From assembly GCF_946480185.1 (NCBI RefSeq), contig NZ_CAMLIG010000008.1, positions 1 through 64,000 on the forward strand: a stretch of 64,000 bases of DNA. The letters are read 5' to 3'. Made by a program: the position numbers and the translations under genes. The stretch's first letter is position 1. The number at the start of each line of letters is the position of its first letter. Under the pieces are notes generated by a model. It did not search any database, had not been told where the DNA came from, and saw only the letters and a list, made by a program, of their open reading frames with translations. Positions 7,838 through 17,354 of this stretch are shown here, piece by piece. Source of the DNA: an uncultured Pedobacter sp. (lineage in GTDB: Bacteria; Bacteroidota; Bacteroidia; Sphingobacteriales; Sphingobacteriaceae).

Positions 7838-8815
7838 TTATTTACTATCCTCTTCTTTCGCCTGTTTCTTAAAAAAACCTCTTAACAAAAAGTTGTGTTG
7901 CAAAGCTTCTAAATCTTGGTCTAATTTTTTACTGCTGGTTTCCAAGTTCGTCATAATCGCTTTAACCTGATCGGCAGTTTTTGGGTCGTTCAATAAAATT
8001 CCGGCCGCATTATCTGTCTGGGTTAATTTACCCGAAGCTTTATTCAAGTTTTCTGTCATCGCAGCTGCAGAAGAAGTTGTTTTTTGTAATTCATCAATAG
8101 ATGATTTTAACTTTTCAAACACCACAGTATCAGTCAGTAATTCATCAGCTAAGCCTCCTTTAGTATTCAGCTTTTTACTAAATGTGTTTAACTGCTGCGC
8201 CATGCGGTTTGTTGATGCAGTAGTAGCTTCTAAATTGCCCACTATCTTTTTGAAGTTATTGGCAATCTGCTGGTCGGTTAACAATGCCCCCATTGTTCCT
8301 TTACCGTCCACTAAATTGCGGGCTAAAAGTTTAAAATCTCCGGTAATATCTACCAAGTTTTTATTATTTACCTGTAAGGTTTTCATAATATCATCAGTAG
8401 ATAAGGTAGTATTTACGGCTAATAAATCTCCATCTTCAACAAAAGGGTATTTTGGCGATCCGCCGTCAATCACTACAATTTTGTTTCCGATTAGACCATC
8501 AGAACCAATACTTGCTTTTGCGTTTTTGTGAATGTATTTATGCGCTTCTTCTTCTACATTTAAAGTTACTTTAACTTGTGAAGTTCCGTAAAATTCAATC
8601 TTTTTTATTGTACCTACTTTAACGCCGGAGAACCAAACGTTGTTTCCTACTTTTAATCCTTGAATGTCATCAAAAACTACGTTTAGCTGGAAACTTTTTA
8701 CAAATGTTTTTCTTTGCCCGCCAAGGGTAAAAACGCCGAGTAAAAAAATCAGTATCCCTACAAATAAAAATATCCCAACGGTAATCGCCTTTTTATTGTC
8801 TTTAGTTTGGCTCAT
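7838..8815 (-). CDS. mlaD: MlaD-family MCE-domain lipid transport protein
   Basis: The 325-residue protein has one N-terminal membrane segment (about residues 11-29, rich in Ile, Phe and Leu) and then an MCE domain (about 40-118, with FDDIQGLKVGNNVWFSGVKVGTI). The rest is predicted helical, with many short heptad-like stretches. MCE proteins sit in the inner membrane with the domain in the periplasm and carry phospholipids between membranes. It is third in a tight mlaE-mlaF-mlaD operon, 6 bp after mlaF. It is longer than the E. coli protein (about 183 residues), as is common in this phylum. Confidence 0.9.
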   Translation of the reverse strand: MSQTKDNKKAITVGIFLFVGILIFLLGVFTLGGQRKTFVKSFQLNVVFDDIQGLKVGNNVWFSGVKVGTIKKIEFYGTSQVKVTLNVEEEAHKYIHKNAKASIGSDGLIGNKIVVIDGGSPKYPFVEDGDLLAVNTTLSTDDIMKTLQVNNKNLVDITGDFKLLARNLVDGKGTMGALLTDQQIANNFKKIVGNLEATTASTNRMAQQLNTFSKKLNTKGGLADELLTDTVVFEKLKSSIDELQKTTSSAAAMTENLNKASGKLTQTDNAAGILLNDPKTADQVKAIMTNLETSSKKLDQDLEALQHNFLLRGFFKKQAKEEDSK

Positions 8816-8821
8816 ATCTCT

Positions 8822-9592
8822 TTATTGAATAAAATTGTAATCATAAAATGGAGTTACACGCTCATCGGTAGTTGCAAAAACGTCCTCAAAAGTGCCAACT
8901 CGCTGAAACTGCCCATCAAGCAACATGGCAATTCTGTTACCAACCGCTTTTGCACAGGTTAAATCGTGTGTTATTATAATGGAACTCGTTTTATAACGTT
9001 CCTGTACTTCGTTTATCAAATTGTTGATTTCTATACAAGTGATAGGGTCAAGTCCGGCGGTAGGCTCATCATACAGCATAATTTCTGGTTTTAGAATCAG
9101 TGTGCGGGCAATTCCAATACGTTTCCGTTGCCCCCCAGATAATTCGGATGGCATTTGATTACTTGTTTGCAATAATCCAACGGCATCTAATACTGTTTCA
9201 ACCGCAGTATTTACTTCGCCTTTACTCAGGTTTTTCTTGTTCCTCACCAAAGGGAATTCCAAGTTTTCTCTCACCGTCATGCTATCGTACAGTGCACTGC
9301 TCTGAAAGGAAAAACCGATTCTCAAACGCAAGGCTGTAAGCTCTTTTGTATTTAATGTTTCTACTTCGTTACCTAAAACATTTACTGTTCCTTTATCTTG
9401 AGTAAGCAAACCAGAAATAATTTTGATGAGCACTGATTTTCCCGTACCGGAACGGCCTAAAACCACTAGGTTCTCGCCTTCGTACAGATCCAAATCCGCT
9501 CCCTTAAGCACATTATAATCCCCAAAAGATTTTTGAACATCTCTGATAGAAATTACCGCTTTGGGGTTGGTTGTTTTAGCTTTCTGTAACAT
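8822..9592 (-). CDS. mlaF: ABC transporter ATPase, MlaF family
   Basis: The 256-residue protein has Walker A GRSGTGKS (46-53), the Q-loop SFQSSALYD, the signature LSGGQ (151-155), Walker B IMLYDEP (171-177) and switch His209 (ITHD). The SSALYDSMTVRENLEFPL region is typical of MlaF ATPases. It powers the MCE lipid transporter with MlaE as permease. The ATG shares one base with the mlaE stop (TAATG), so translation is probably coupled. Confidence 0.94.
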   Translation of the reverse strand: MLQKAKTTNPKAVISIRDVQKSFGDYNVLKGADLDLYEGENLVVLGRSGTGKSVLIKIISGLLTQDKGTVNVLGNEVETLNTKELTALRLRIGFSFQSSALYDSMTVRENLEFPLVRNKKNLSKGEVNTAVETVLDAVGLLQTSNQMPSELSGGQRKRIGIARTLILKPEIMLYDEPTAGLDPITCIEINNLINEVQERYKTSSIIITHDLTCAKAVGNRIAMLLDGQFQRVGTFEDVFATTDERVTPFYDYNFIQ

Positions 9593-10374
9593 TAGGTTCT
9601 GAATAAGAAAGTGATTTGGGTAGCAATAACCTCTTCAATAAACACCAAAAACATGCCTACTACTACTGCCGAATTGGCTGCTTTACCAACGCCTTCTGTT
9701 CCTTTAGATGAATTAAAACCTTGGTAACAGCCCACCATACCAATGGTAAAACCAAAAACTGTTGCTTTAATGGTGGATGCGATTATATCTAAAAAGGTAA
9801 TTGACTCTAAAAAAGATTGTACAAAAGCATTAAAACTGGTACTCTCGGCCATTGCCACATTTAAATATCCTCCCAAAAGCGCAACTAAAGCCGTGTAAAA
9901 AGTTAAAATTGGAATGGTAATACTTGTTGCAATTACCCTGGTAACTACTAAATAGCTAAAAGGGTTGGTAGCCGAAACTTCCATGGCGTCAATCTGTTCA
10001 GTTACTTTCATTGAGCCTAACTCAGCACCAATGCTTGAACCTACTTTACCTGCAGAAATTAATGAAGTTAATAATGGAGCCAGCGTACGTAACATGGCGA
10101 TGCCGACTAAAGAAGGTAACCATGATGTTGCACCAAATTCTGCTAAAGACGGTCTGGATTGTTTGGTGAACACAATTCCGGTGATAAAACCGGTTAAAGA
10201 AATTAAAGCTAGAGATTTATAGCCAACTTGGTAGCACTGCTTTAAAATTTCTTTTCCTTCATACGGAGGTGAAAAAGCCTCGCGAAAGAATTTCATTATA
10301 AAAAGATGAACCCGATATAGCTCCAGGAACATGTTATTAAATCTTAAGGACACACGGGAAATAGCTTTCTTCAA
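9592..10374 (-). CDS. mlaE: MlaE-family permease
   Basis: The 260-residue membrane protein matches the MlaE permease family, with the conserved block RTLAPLLTSLISAGKVGSSIGAELGSM split over two helices, then EQIDAMEVSATNPFSYLVV. About five hydrophobic segments follow an amphipathic N-terminal region. It forms the channel of the MCE phospholipid transporter with MlaF and MlaD. It is the first gene of the operon. Confidence 0.93.
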   Translation of the reverse strand: MKKAISRVSLRFNNMFLELYRVHLFIMKFFREAFSPPYEGKEILKQCYQVGYKSLALISLTGFITGIVFTKQSRPSLAEFGATSWLPSLVGIAMLRTLAPLLTSLISAGKVGSSIGAELGSMKVTEQIDAMEVSATNPFSYLVVTRVIATSITIPILTFYTALVALLGGYLNVAMAESTSFNAFVQSFLESITFLDIIASTIKATVFGFTIGMVGCYQGFNSSKGTEGVGKAANSAVVVGMFLVFIEEVIATQITFLFRT

Positions 10375-10436
10375 AATTTTATTATCTTTTGGTTTCGGGA
10401 TAACAACAATTATTCCATTACAAAAATTTAAGTCTG

Positions 10437-10444
10437 CAAAAGTA
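10437..10444 (-). promoter_or_regulatory. Putative -7 box for the mla operon
   Basis: The minus strand reads TACTTTTG, fitting TANNTTTG, about 63 bp before the mlaE start. No TTG is seen at the expected -33 position. Confidence 0.35.
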
Positions 10445-10504
10445 TCAAATTTTAATGGGCGATAAGTCTTGTTTTAGAATAAGATATCTGTGTTAAGTAA
10501 AAAA

Positions 10505-11776
10505 TTAACGGAGATCAAAGCCGCCAAAGTCAACATTTACACTATACGGACTTATATAAGACTCTATTAAACAGGCAAATTCTTTTCGGTTCACTAATTT
10601 GTCTTTATGATAATCAGTATTGAAATTGTATTTCTTTTTCCAAGCTTGTTCTATTTCTTCCTCAATAGAAATTGGATCGCGTCCTTTTATAAAGCTCATC
10701 ATCGAAATCATATTTTCTACCGAAAGCTGCTTCACTTTGTTCTCTATAAACCAAATTTTTGACCGTGGGTAAAGCTGCGCCATAATGCCTTTAATTTCAT
10801 CAGTAGTAACAAGACTATCCGGACTGAACTTTCCGGTCTTAAAATCCAGGTGTAATACACCGCTTGCAATTATTTTTTGAATAGGATACCAAGCAGGGTC
10901 ATCTCCTTTAACATCTAAAACTGGGAATAAAAAGCTTTTATAATCCAGCATTTCATTTTGCGTAATACGGATGCTGGCTTGTTTCGGGCTTACGTCAAAG
11001 AAAGGTCCGTACGCGGACAATGCGCCTGCTGCTTGCCCTATGTGTGTCCAAAGCGCAATATTTCTGAAATCCTGTGGCTCAAACTCTTTAAAACAAGCCA
11101 TGGAAACAATTAATAAATTGTCCACATCTTTTGGGATAAAAACGCCCAACGGAATGTAATGTAAGGTGCTGTCTTTACCAAAACCCGCGGCACCGCTTGT
11201 TCTGTACAACTTTTGGACTTGTTGGTAAGGCTGTTCCATTTCTTTTCTGCTATAGTTTACCAAGGCATCAAACTTTCCTGCGCTATCCAACTTTAAAATA
11301 TTGTTTTTAACCAGTAAGGAGTTTTTAGTATTGGTGCTAGCATCAACCAAAATTTTGCACTTAATTTTTTCCAGCTTTCCATCTATTAACACTTTAAGCT
11401 CCCAACCTTTGTTCTTTTGCTCAATCTCTTCAATAGCCGTCCCCTTTAAAAGCTGTAGTTTTTTGGTTTTTTTTACGAGGTTTTCCAATACCAGCTGCGG
11501 GCTAATATTTGTACTGTCTTTTGCTTTTTTATAGGCATCTCGCCATTGTTTCCAAATGCCGTGGTCAAAGCTGGGGATATTCATGTTGGGTTCAATATCT
11601 CCAATTAAACTATTGCTTGGCTCAACCAACAAAACCTTTACGCCACTAGTGGCGGCTTGCATTGCGGCGGCTGTACCCGCAGCGCTTCCGCTAATTACAA
11701 TAACATCTGGCTTGTACTGTGCAAAACCACTAAAACTTAGCAGTAAAAAAAACAAAGAGGTGATATGCTTAATCAT
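10505..11776 (-). CDS. Secreted FAD-dependent oxidoreductase
   Basis: The 423-residue protein has a signal peptide (about residues 1-19, ending FAQ). A Rossmann-type FAD site follows at once: DVIVISGSAAGTAAAMQAA, with VKVLLVEP as the second strand and acidic end. This fits the FAD_oxidored group (PF12831), many members of which are exported in Bacteroidota. A segment IPLGVFIPKDVDNLLIVS and the following GQAAGALSA match the family's second cofactor-contact region. No substrate can be assigned. It is a single gene on the minus strand, divergent from the gene at 11935. Confidence 0.75.
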   Translation of the reverse strand: MIKHITSLFFLLLSFSGFAQYKPDVIVISGSAAGTAAAMQAATSGVKVLLVEPSNSLIGDIEPNMNIPSFDHGIWKQWRDAYKKAKDSTNISPQLVLENLVKKTKKLQLLKGTAIEEIEQKNKGWELKVLIDGKLEKIKCKILVDASTNTKNSLLVKNNILKLDSAGKFDALVNYSRKEMEQPYQQVQKLYRTSGAAGFGKDSTLHYIPLGVFIPKDVDNLLIVSMACFKEFEPQDFRNIALWTHIGQAAGALSAYGPFFDVSPKQASIRITQNEMLDYKSFLFPVLDVKGDDPAWYPIQKIIASGVLHLDFKTGKFSPDSLVTTDEIKGIMAQLYPRSKIWFIENKVKQLSVENMISMMSFIKGRDPISIEEEIEQAWKKKYNFNTDYHKDKLVNRKEFACLIESYISPYSVNVDFGGFDLR

Positions 11777-11934
11777 AAATGTAAATTAACGACTTAATAC
11801 GGAATTAAATTTTAAGACTGCAAAATTTAACGTTTGTTAACTAATATTTTTAAAATACTTTTATTTACCGATTCATATTAAAATTTGCAATTTAATGTGA
11901 ATCAAGCAAATTGCTTTACTTATATTCATTTAAA

Positions 11935-12609
11935 ATGATAAACGTTCAATACCCGTTTTTGGATTTAACCCATACCTTAATAGCATTAAGCTACGAGCTG
12001 AAACCAAACGACTGGAATAAAAAAACACTTTTGCGTAATTGCAAAATTGATACGCTGGTTAATTATTTAATTGATATTCACTTGGCGGTATTGAACAGAT
12101 TTGAAATTGACTTCGCTTTAGATGAAAATGCTGATGCACAACTAAATTTAATAAACGAGAAAGTGATAACACTTGCCGATAAAATAAAAAGCCAAGTTAA
12201 CTTAGTTTATGTTGATGAAAACCGATACTGTAATTGCTGGTTAATGCAACAATATATTTGGCAGGCACTAAACAATCAGCAATTGCTACAAAAAACTTTC
12301 TATTTCCCTTTTTTAAATAGGGTGCTGCAAAAGCTGGCAAATCATTATCAGCCAATAAATGCAACCAACGGAACAACATTAACGGTTGAGATTGTTGGCG
12401 AAGCCGGCGGAATATGGACCATTAAAAAGAGACCAACAGGGTGGGAAAATATTGAACCCGTCCAGGATGCTGATGTTACCATTTATTTAGACCAGCAACT
12501 TGCTTGGTTATTGTTTGACGGAGCGCTTCATTTACACGAAATAGGCCAATATTACCAGATTATAGGAAACAAAGAATTGGGGAATCATTTTCTAAACCTC
12601 AGAAATTAG
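11935..12609 (+). CDS. DinB/maleylpyruvate isomerase-like protein with SCP2-like C-terminus
   Basis: The 224-residue protein is not firmly recognised. The N-terminal 140 residues are helical with widely spaced His and Asn, as in the DinB/MDMPI four-helix fold. The C-terminal part (about 150-224) reads TLTVEIVGEAGGIWTI, then VQDADVTIYLD and YQIIGNKELGNHFLNLRN, close to the SCP2-like tail of mycothiol-dependent maleylpyruvate isomerases. Bacteroidota do not make mycothiol, so the thiol cofactor would have to differ. ATG 11935 is preferred to a TTG at 11911 because it is the first ATG and follows an AT-rich leader. Confidence 0.55.
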   Translation: MINVQYPFLDLTHTLIALSYELKPNDWNKKTLLRNCKIDTLVNYLIDIHLAVLNRFEIDFALDENADAQLNLINEKVITLADKIKSQVNLVYVDENRYCNCWLMQQYIWQALNNQQLLQKTFYFPFLNRVLQKLANHYQPINATNGTTLTVEIVGEAGGIWTIKKRPTGWENIEPVQDADVTIYLDQQLAWLLFDGALHLHEIGQYYQIIGNKELGNHFLNLRN

Positions 12610-12965
12610 ACAATTCCAAAACAGGATAATTTCCCCAAATTCCAAATATTTTCGTTGAAATCATCCATTAAGAGGCTTTCATAGCAATTTAAATCCTCGG
12701 CGGTTATTTCAGATGAAAACCTGAAACAAATTTTCCACATTATTCCCCATTTTTCCATCGCCCATTTAAACATAACCAACCGTACCCTGGACTTCTAAAT
12801 TAAATCCCACCCTAAAAAACAACCTTTAAACCGCTTAAACGCAGTTAAATCATTAGAGTAGCTGATTTACTATGCATTACAAAAGCCGTGGTATGTTTCT
12901 AGCATATAGGAGAAAGGGCCGAACTTATTAAAGCTAGTCTCGTATAAGCCAGCAAAACTTACAAT
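12610..12965. other. Intergenic stretch with no recognised gene
   Basis: About 356 bp lie between two plus-strand genes. I see no reading frame of note, no hairpin with a T-run and no clear -7 box. It presumably holds the promoter of the LruC-type lipoprotein gene. Confidence 0.5.
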
Positions 12966-14924
12966 ATGAAACGTTCAATTTTAGCTCTTCTACTTTTAAC
13001 ATCAATAGTTGCCTGTAAAAAAGACGATTCTGCCACAGTTGTAGATGTAAATAATCCTGAAGCGATAGCTCCAAATGGCTTTAACTTTTCCACTACTAAA
13101 AGTGTGAAAATTCATGTTAGACTTTTATCAAACATAAATGAGCCTTTAGCGAATGTTCCGGTTATGTTTTATAATCCAAAAAACGGCAACCAGTTACTAA
13201 AATCATTAACCAATGCTGATGGAAATATTGATGTTGACTTAAATATTGCAAGTTATATTGATCAAATTATCGTAAAAAACGATTATGTGGGTTTAAATAA
13301 CGAGGTGCTTACTTTTATAAACAACAATCAGCTAACGCTTACCATTGGTGGCGATAAAGGATTGGATGGCAATTTTATAGTTCCGGCAATAAACAAATCT
13401 ACAATGAGCGGTAAATCTACCCAAGCTGTAAAAACCTTAGACGCCACTTATTCTTACATGGGCACTTATGATGCTAACGGAAGGCCTAATTATTTAACTG
13501 CCGAAAAAGGAAAAGTAAGTGCGCAACTATTAAGTTATATCAACGCTTCTATACCTTCAACGGTTGATGTTAGAAAAAATCATCCGGAATATTTAGCTGA
13601 TAACGCTAAACAGACATTAGATTTGGTTAAAGATGCAGATGTGTCGCTAACTTTTGTTACAGAAAGTGCGGAGTTAACAAATACTGTTGCTTTTTATACT
13701 TACCCAACCAACAATCCTCCAACAAGTGTTTCACAAATTTCTGACATCAAATTGGCGTTTCCAAATACTTCATTTGTAGGTTCAAACGGAAGCTTGGTTT
13801 CTGGCGACCGTGTAAATTTGGGTCATTTTACAGCTGGCACATCTATAGCTTTTATGCTGATAGCTGACGGCTGGAATGCATCAACCCAATCCGTAAAAAC
13901 AGATGGCGCAAAATATTATAGCAATCCGGCTTTTAATCCTGAGGGTAGCAGTGCTTTAAAAAAACATACCGTATTACTAAACTTTGCGCAGGAAGATCTT
14001 TTTGTTTTAGGCATTGAAGATATAAACCGTGAAACATCTTTTTGCGACCATGATATGAACGATGCGCTGTTATATGCAGAGGCTTATCCAAAAGATGCGA
14101 TCTCGAAATTAGGTGTAGTTAATTTAGATACCCCAAAAGATACCGACAAAGACGGTGTAACCGATCAGTTTGATGAATATCCAACAGATCCTAAAAAAGC
14201 GTATAACAACTACTTTCCATCAAAAAACAGCTGGGGAACTTTAGCTTTCGAAGACAGATGGCCTTTAAAAGGCGATTATGACATGAATGATTTAGGCATC
14301 AATTACAGATATACTTACGTTACCAACGCAACAAACAATGTTGTAGAAATGACTGCCGATTACCAGGTAACTACTGCATTGGCTTATTTCCATAATGGTT
14401 TTGGCGTTGAATTGCCTTTTAGCTCTTCTATTGTTGCTTCCACTACCGGTCAGGTTAAATCAAAAAGTTACATACAAACAAACGCAAACGGTACAGAAGC
14501 TGGTCAAAGTAAAGCGGTAATTATTCCTTTTGATGATCAAAAAGCCATTTATAACGACGGAACAAAATCATCAAATTTAGTAAGTGTAAATATCAAATTT
14601 GCTGCACCACAACCAAACAGTATTTTAACGCAGGCACCTTATAATCCATTTTTAATTAGCGATGGAAAAAGAAGTTTTGAAATACATTTACCAGGTAACA
14701 CACCAACTAATTTAGCCGACAAAGCTTTATTTGGATACCAGGATGATAAATCAAACCCAAGTACCGGAAAATATTACATTGGCACAAACAACTGGCCTTG
14801 GGCATTACAATTTACAGAAACTTTCAATTACCCAGCAGAAGGACAGCCTGTAAACGAAGCTTATGCTAAATTTGGCGCATGGGCGGCATCAGGCGGAACC
14901 CAGTTTACAGATTGGTATAAATAG
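12966..14924 (+). CDS. LruC domain-containing lipoprotein
   Basis: The 652-residue protein has a lipobox (SIVAC, Cys17) followed by KKDD. A Cna/carboxypeptidase-like region lies at about 40-120. The second half matches the LruC domain (DUF4842): a GIEDINRE..FCDHDMNDALLY segment, a DTDKDGVTDQFDEYP calcium-type repeat, and WPLKGDYDMNDLGINY. The acidic DxDxDG spacing suggests calcium binding. LruC proteins are surface lipoproteins of unknown role, first named from Leptospira. A terminator follows the gene at once, so it is probably monocistronic. Confidence 0.85.
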   Translation: MKRSILALLLLTSIVACKKDDSATVVDVNNPEAIAPNGFNFSTTKSVKIHVRLLSNINEPLANVPVMFYNPKNGNQLLKSLTNADGNIDVDLNIASYIDQIIVKNDYVGLNNEVLTFINNNQLTLTIGGDKGLDGNFIVPAINKSTMSGKSTQAVKTLDATYSYMGTYDANGRPNYLTAEKGKVSAQLLSYINASIPSTVDVRKNHPEYLADNAKQTLDLVKDADVSLTFVTESAELTNTVAFYTYPTNNPPTSVSQISDIKLAFPNTSFVGSNGSLVSGDRVNLGHFTAGTSIAFMLIADGWNASTQSVKTDGAKYYSNPAFNPEGSSALKKHTVLLNFAQEDLFVLGIEDINRETSFCDHDMNDALLYAEAYPKDAISKLGVVNLDTPKDTDKDGVTDQFDEYPTDPKKAYNNYFPSKNSWGTLAFEDRWPLKGDYDMNDLGINYRYTYVTNATNNVVEMTADYQVTTALAYFHNGFGVELPFSSSIVASTTGQVKSKSYIQTNANGTEAGQSKAVIIPFDDQKAIYNDGTKSSNLVSVNIKFAAPQPNSILTQAPYNPFLISDGKRSFEIHLPGNTPTNLADKALFGYQDDKSNPSTGKYYIGTNNWPWALQFTETFNYPAEGQPVNEAYAKFGAWAASGGTQFTDWYK

Positions 14925-14946
14925 TACAATAATTAACACTCGGAAA

Positions 14947-14982
14947 GGCTGTTTCTTAATTTTTAGAAACAGTCTTTTTTAT
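14947..14982 (+). terminator. Rho-independent terminator after the LruC gene
   Basis: A 10-bp stem (GGCTGTTTCT with AGAAACAGTC, one G-T pair) and an 8-base loop are followed by six T. It starts 22 bp after the stop codon. Confidence 0.8.
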
Positions 14983-15003
14983 TTTTCGAACATACTGACA
15001 AGG

Positions 15004-15083
15004 TGACATTTTTTATTTTGTTAGCTCCGCGTCCGCTGACGTATGTGGTGAAAAATTGACATTTTTTTCCTTTGGCATATTGT
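15004..15083 (+). promoter_or_regulatory. Putative groES promoter region with repeated TGACATTTTTT
   Basis: TGACATTTTTT occurs at 15004-15014 and again at 15057-15067. The second copy forms TTGACA (15056-15061), 16 bases before TATTGT (15078-15083), a sigma-70-like arrangement about 48 bp before groES. No CIRCE inverted repeat (TTAGCACTC..GAGTGCTAA) and no TANNTTTG box are present. Confidence 0.35.
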
Positions 15084-15130
15084 ATGATAAAACATTATTT
15101 GAAAATAAAAATTATAAATAATAAACAATT

Positions 15131-15406
15131 ATGGCATTGAACATTAAACCTATCGCAGATAGAGTAGTGGTAGAGGCTGCTCCTGCAGAAGAAAAAACCG
15201 CTTCAGGTATCTACATCCCTGATACAGCAAAAGAAAAACCTCAAAGTGGAACTGTTGTAGCAGTTGGAAACGGTAAAGTAGATGAACCAATGACTGTTAA
15301 AGTTGGTGATCAAGTGATCTACGGAAAATATTCAGGTACTGAAATTACCTACGAAGGAAAAGAGTATTTGATTATGAAAGAAGCTGATATTTACGCAGTT
15401 CTGTAA
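15131..15406 (+). CDS. groES: Co-chaperonin GroES
   Basis: The 91-residue protein is full length for GroES. It has the family start [11 protein letters not shown], a mobile loop [21 protein letters not shown], and the C-terminal [16 protein letters not shown]. It caps the GroEL ring during ATP-driven folding of cytoplasmic proteins. groEL follows 139 bp downstream on the same strand. The long spacer holds an inverted repeat. Confidence 0.98.
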   Translation: MALNIKPIADRVVVEAAPAEEKTASGIYIPDTAKEKPQSGTVVAVGNGKVDEPMTVKVGDQVIYGKYSGTEITYEGKEYLIMKEADIYAVL

Positions 15407-15413
15407 GTATTGC

Positions 15414-15532
15414 GTATTGAGGTGGGAGTATTGAGTTACTCATCATCGTCCTAAATTAAAATAAATTAGTTTTAAACATTTGGTATTAGTGAATTGCGAT
15501 TTATAAATCTCAATACCCAATACTCAAATCCC
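15414..15532. repeat. Inverted repeat in the groES-groEL spacer
   Basis: A left arm at 15414-15435 (around GTATTGAGGTGGGAGTATTGAG) is matched, with mismatches, by the reverse complement of 15509-15532. The sequence is built from TATTGAG-like words. It could fold in the mRNA between the two genes. Confidence 0.4.
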
Positions 15533-15545
15533 ATATCTAAAAAAA

Positions 15546-17183
15546 ATGTCAAAACAAGTTAAATACAATGTAGAAGCTCGCGATGCTTTAAAACGCGGGG
15601 TAGATATCTTAGCAAATGCAGTTAAGGTAACTTTAGGTCCAAAAGGTAGAAACGTAATTATCGATAAAAAATTTGGTTCCCCAGCAATCACTAAAGATGG
15701 TGTTACTGTAGCTAAAGAAATTGAGTTGAAAGACACCGTAGAAAATATGGGTGCGCAAATGTTAAAAGAAGTAGCTTCTAAAACAGCGGATATCGCAGGA
15801 GACGGAACTACAACTGCTACTGTTTTAGCACAAGCGATTGTTACAGCCGGTATTAAAAACGTAGCTGCAGGTGCAAATCCAATGGATTTAAAACGTGGTA
15901 TCGATAAAGCAGTTGCCGCGGTTGTTGCTAATTTAAAAGAGCAATCACAAACTGTTGGCGAAGACAATAACAAGATCAAACAAGTTGCTTCAATCTCTGC
16001 AAATAACGACGATGTGATCGGTTCTTTAATTGCTGAAGCAATGGCTAAAGTGGGTAAAGACGGTGTTATTACTGTTGAAGAAGCTAAAGGAACAGAAACT
16101 GAAGTTAAAACTGTAGAAGGTATGCAGTTTGACAGAGGTTACCTTTCTCCTTACTTTGTAACCAACGCCGATAAAATGGAGGTTGAATTAGAAAATCCTT
16201 ACATTTTAATCTACGATAAAAAAATCAGCAACATGAAAGAATTGTTGCCTGTATTGGAAAAACAGGTTCAAACCGGCAAACCACTTTTAATTATTGCTGA
16301 AGATTTAGACGGCGAAGCATTAGCTACTTTGGTAGTTAACAAAATCCGTGGATCGCTGAAAGTTGCTGCTGTTAAAGCGCCAGGTTTTGGAGACAGAAGA
16401 AAAGCAATGTTAGAAGACATCGCAATTTTAACTGGCGGAACTGTAATTTCTGAAGAAAGAGGTTACAAATTAGAAAATGCTGATTTAACCTACCTAGGTC
16501 AGGCAGAAAAAATCACTATTGATAAAGACAATACCACCATTATCAATGGAATTGGCAACTCAGACGATATCAAAGCTAGAGTAAACCAAATCAAATCTCA
16601 GATTGAAACTACCACTTCTGATTACGATAAAGAAAAATTACAAGAGCGTTTAGCTAAACTTTCTGGTGGTGTTGCCGTACTTTACGTAGGTGCTGCTTCA
16701 GAAGTTGAAATGAAAGAGAAGAAAGATAGAGTTGACGATGCTTTACACGCAACCAGAGCAGCGGTTGAAGAAGGTATTGTTGCAGGTGGTGGCGTTGCTT
16801 TCATTAGAGCAGTTGCTTCTTTAGAGAACTTAAAAGGAGTTAACGAAGATGAAACTACAGGTATCAAAATTATCAAGAGAGCAATTGAAGAGCCTTTACG
16901 TCAGATTTGTGCAAATGCAGGAATTGAAGGTTCTATCGTTGTACATAACGTAAAACAAGGTAAGGCAGATTACGGATACAATGCCCGTACAGATGTTTAC
17001 GAGAACTTGATTAGCGCTGGTGTTATTGACCCAACCAAAGTTTCTCGCGTAGCTTTAGAAAACGCAGCTTCAATTGCGGCCATGTTGTTAACTACAGAAT
17101 GTGTGTTGGCAGATGAGCCAGAAGAAGCAGGTGCTGCGCCAGCAATGCCTCCAATGGGCGGTGGCATGGGCGGTATGATGTAA
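15546..17183 (+). CDS. groEL: Chaperonin GroEL
   Basis: The 545-residue protein is full length. It begins [18 protein letters not shown] and contains the ATP site [11 protein letters not shown] near residue 85 and the Asp-containing [36 protein letters not shown] region in several conserved blocks (given here in part). It ends with the Gly-Met-rich tail GGGMGGMM. It forms the double-ring folding chamber with GroES. A strong terminator follows 33 bp after the stop. Confidence 0.99.
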   Translation: MSKQVKYNVEARDALKRGVDILANAVKVTLGPKGRNVIIDKKFGSPAITKDGVTVAKEIELKDTVENMGAQMLKEVASKTADIAGDGTTTATVLAQAIVTAGIKNVAAGANPMDLKRGIDKAVAAVVANLKEQSQTVGEDNNKIKQVASISANNDDVIGSLIAEAMAKVGKDGVITVEEAKGTETEVKTVEGMQFDRGYLSPYFVTNADKMEVELENPYILIYDKKISNMKELLPVLEKQVQTGKPLLIIAEDLDGEALATLVVNKIRGSLKVAAVKAPGFGDRRKAMLEDIAILTGGTVISEERGYKLENADLTYLGQAEKITIDKDNTTIINGIGNSDDIKARVNQIKSQIETTTSDYDKEKLQERLAKLSGGVAVLYVGAASEVEMKEKKDRVDDALHATRAAVEEGIVAGGGVAFIRAVASLENLKGVNEDETTGIKIIKRAIEEPLRQICANAGIEGSIVVHNVKQGKADYGYNARTDVYENLISAGVIDPTKVSRVALENAASIAAMLLTTECVLADEPEEAGAAPAMPPMGGGMGGMM

Positions 17184-17215
17184 TCTTTTTAGCTGAAAGC
17201 TAAAAGCTCAACCAT

Positions 17216-17253
17216 AAAAAATCCCCGTTCTTTAACCAGAGCGGGGATTTTTG
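17216..17253 (+). terminator. Rho-independent terminator after groEL
   Basis: AAAAATCCCCG pairs with CGGGGATTTTT around a 14-base loop. The stem has A and T runs on both sides, so it can act in both directions. Confidence 0.85.
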
Positions 17254-17300
17254 CTTTATTCAATTTGGTGATATTTGGGCGTTTTAACACGCTTTCCGCT

Positions 17301-17333
17301 ATATCTTTTTAGCTGAAAAAGCTAAAAAGGATG
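17301..17333. repeat. Short palindrome in the groEL-permease spacer
   Basis: ATCTTTTTAGCTGAAAA is followed by its near inverse, AGCTAAAAAGGAT. A similar word, ATCTTTTTAGCTGAAAGC, lies at 17184, just after the groEL stop. It may serve as a terminator for the convergent minus-strand permease gene. Confidence 0.4.
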
Positions 17334-17354
17334 TCGCTCCAATCGTTAACGCAG

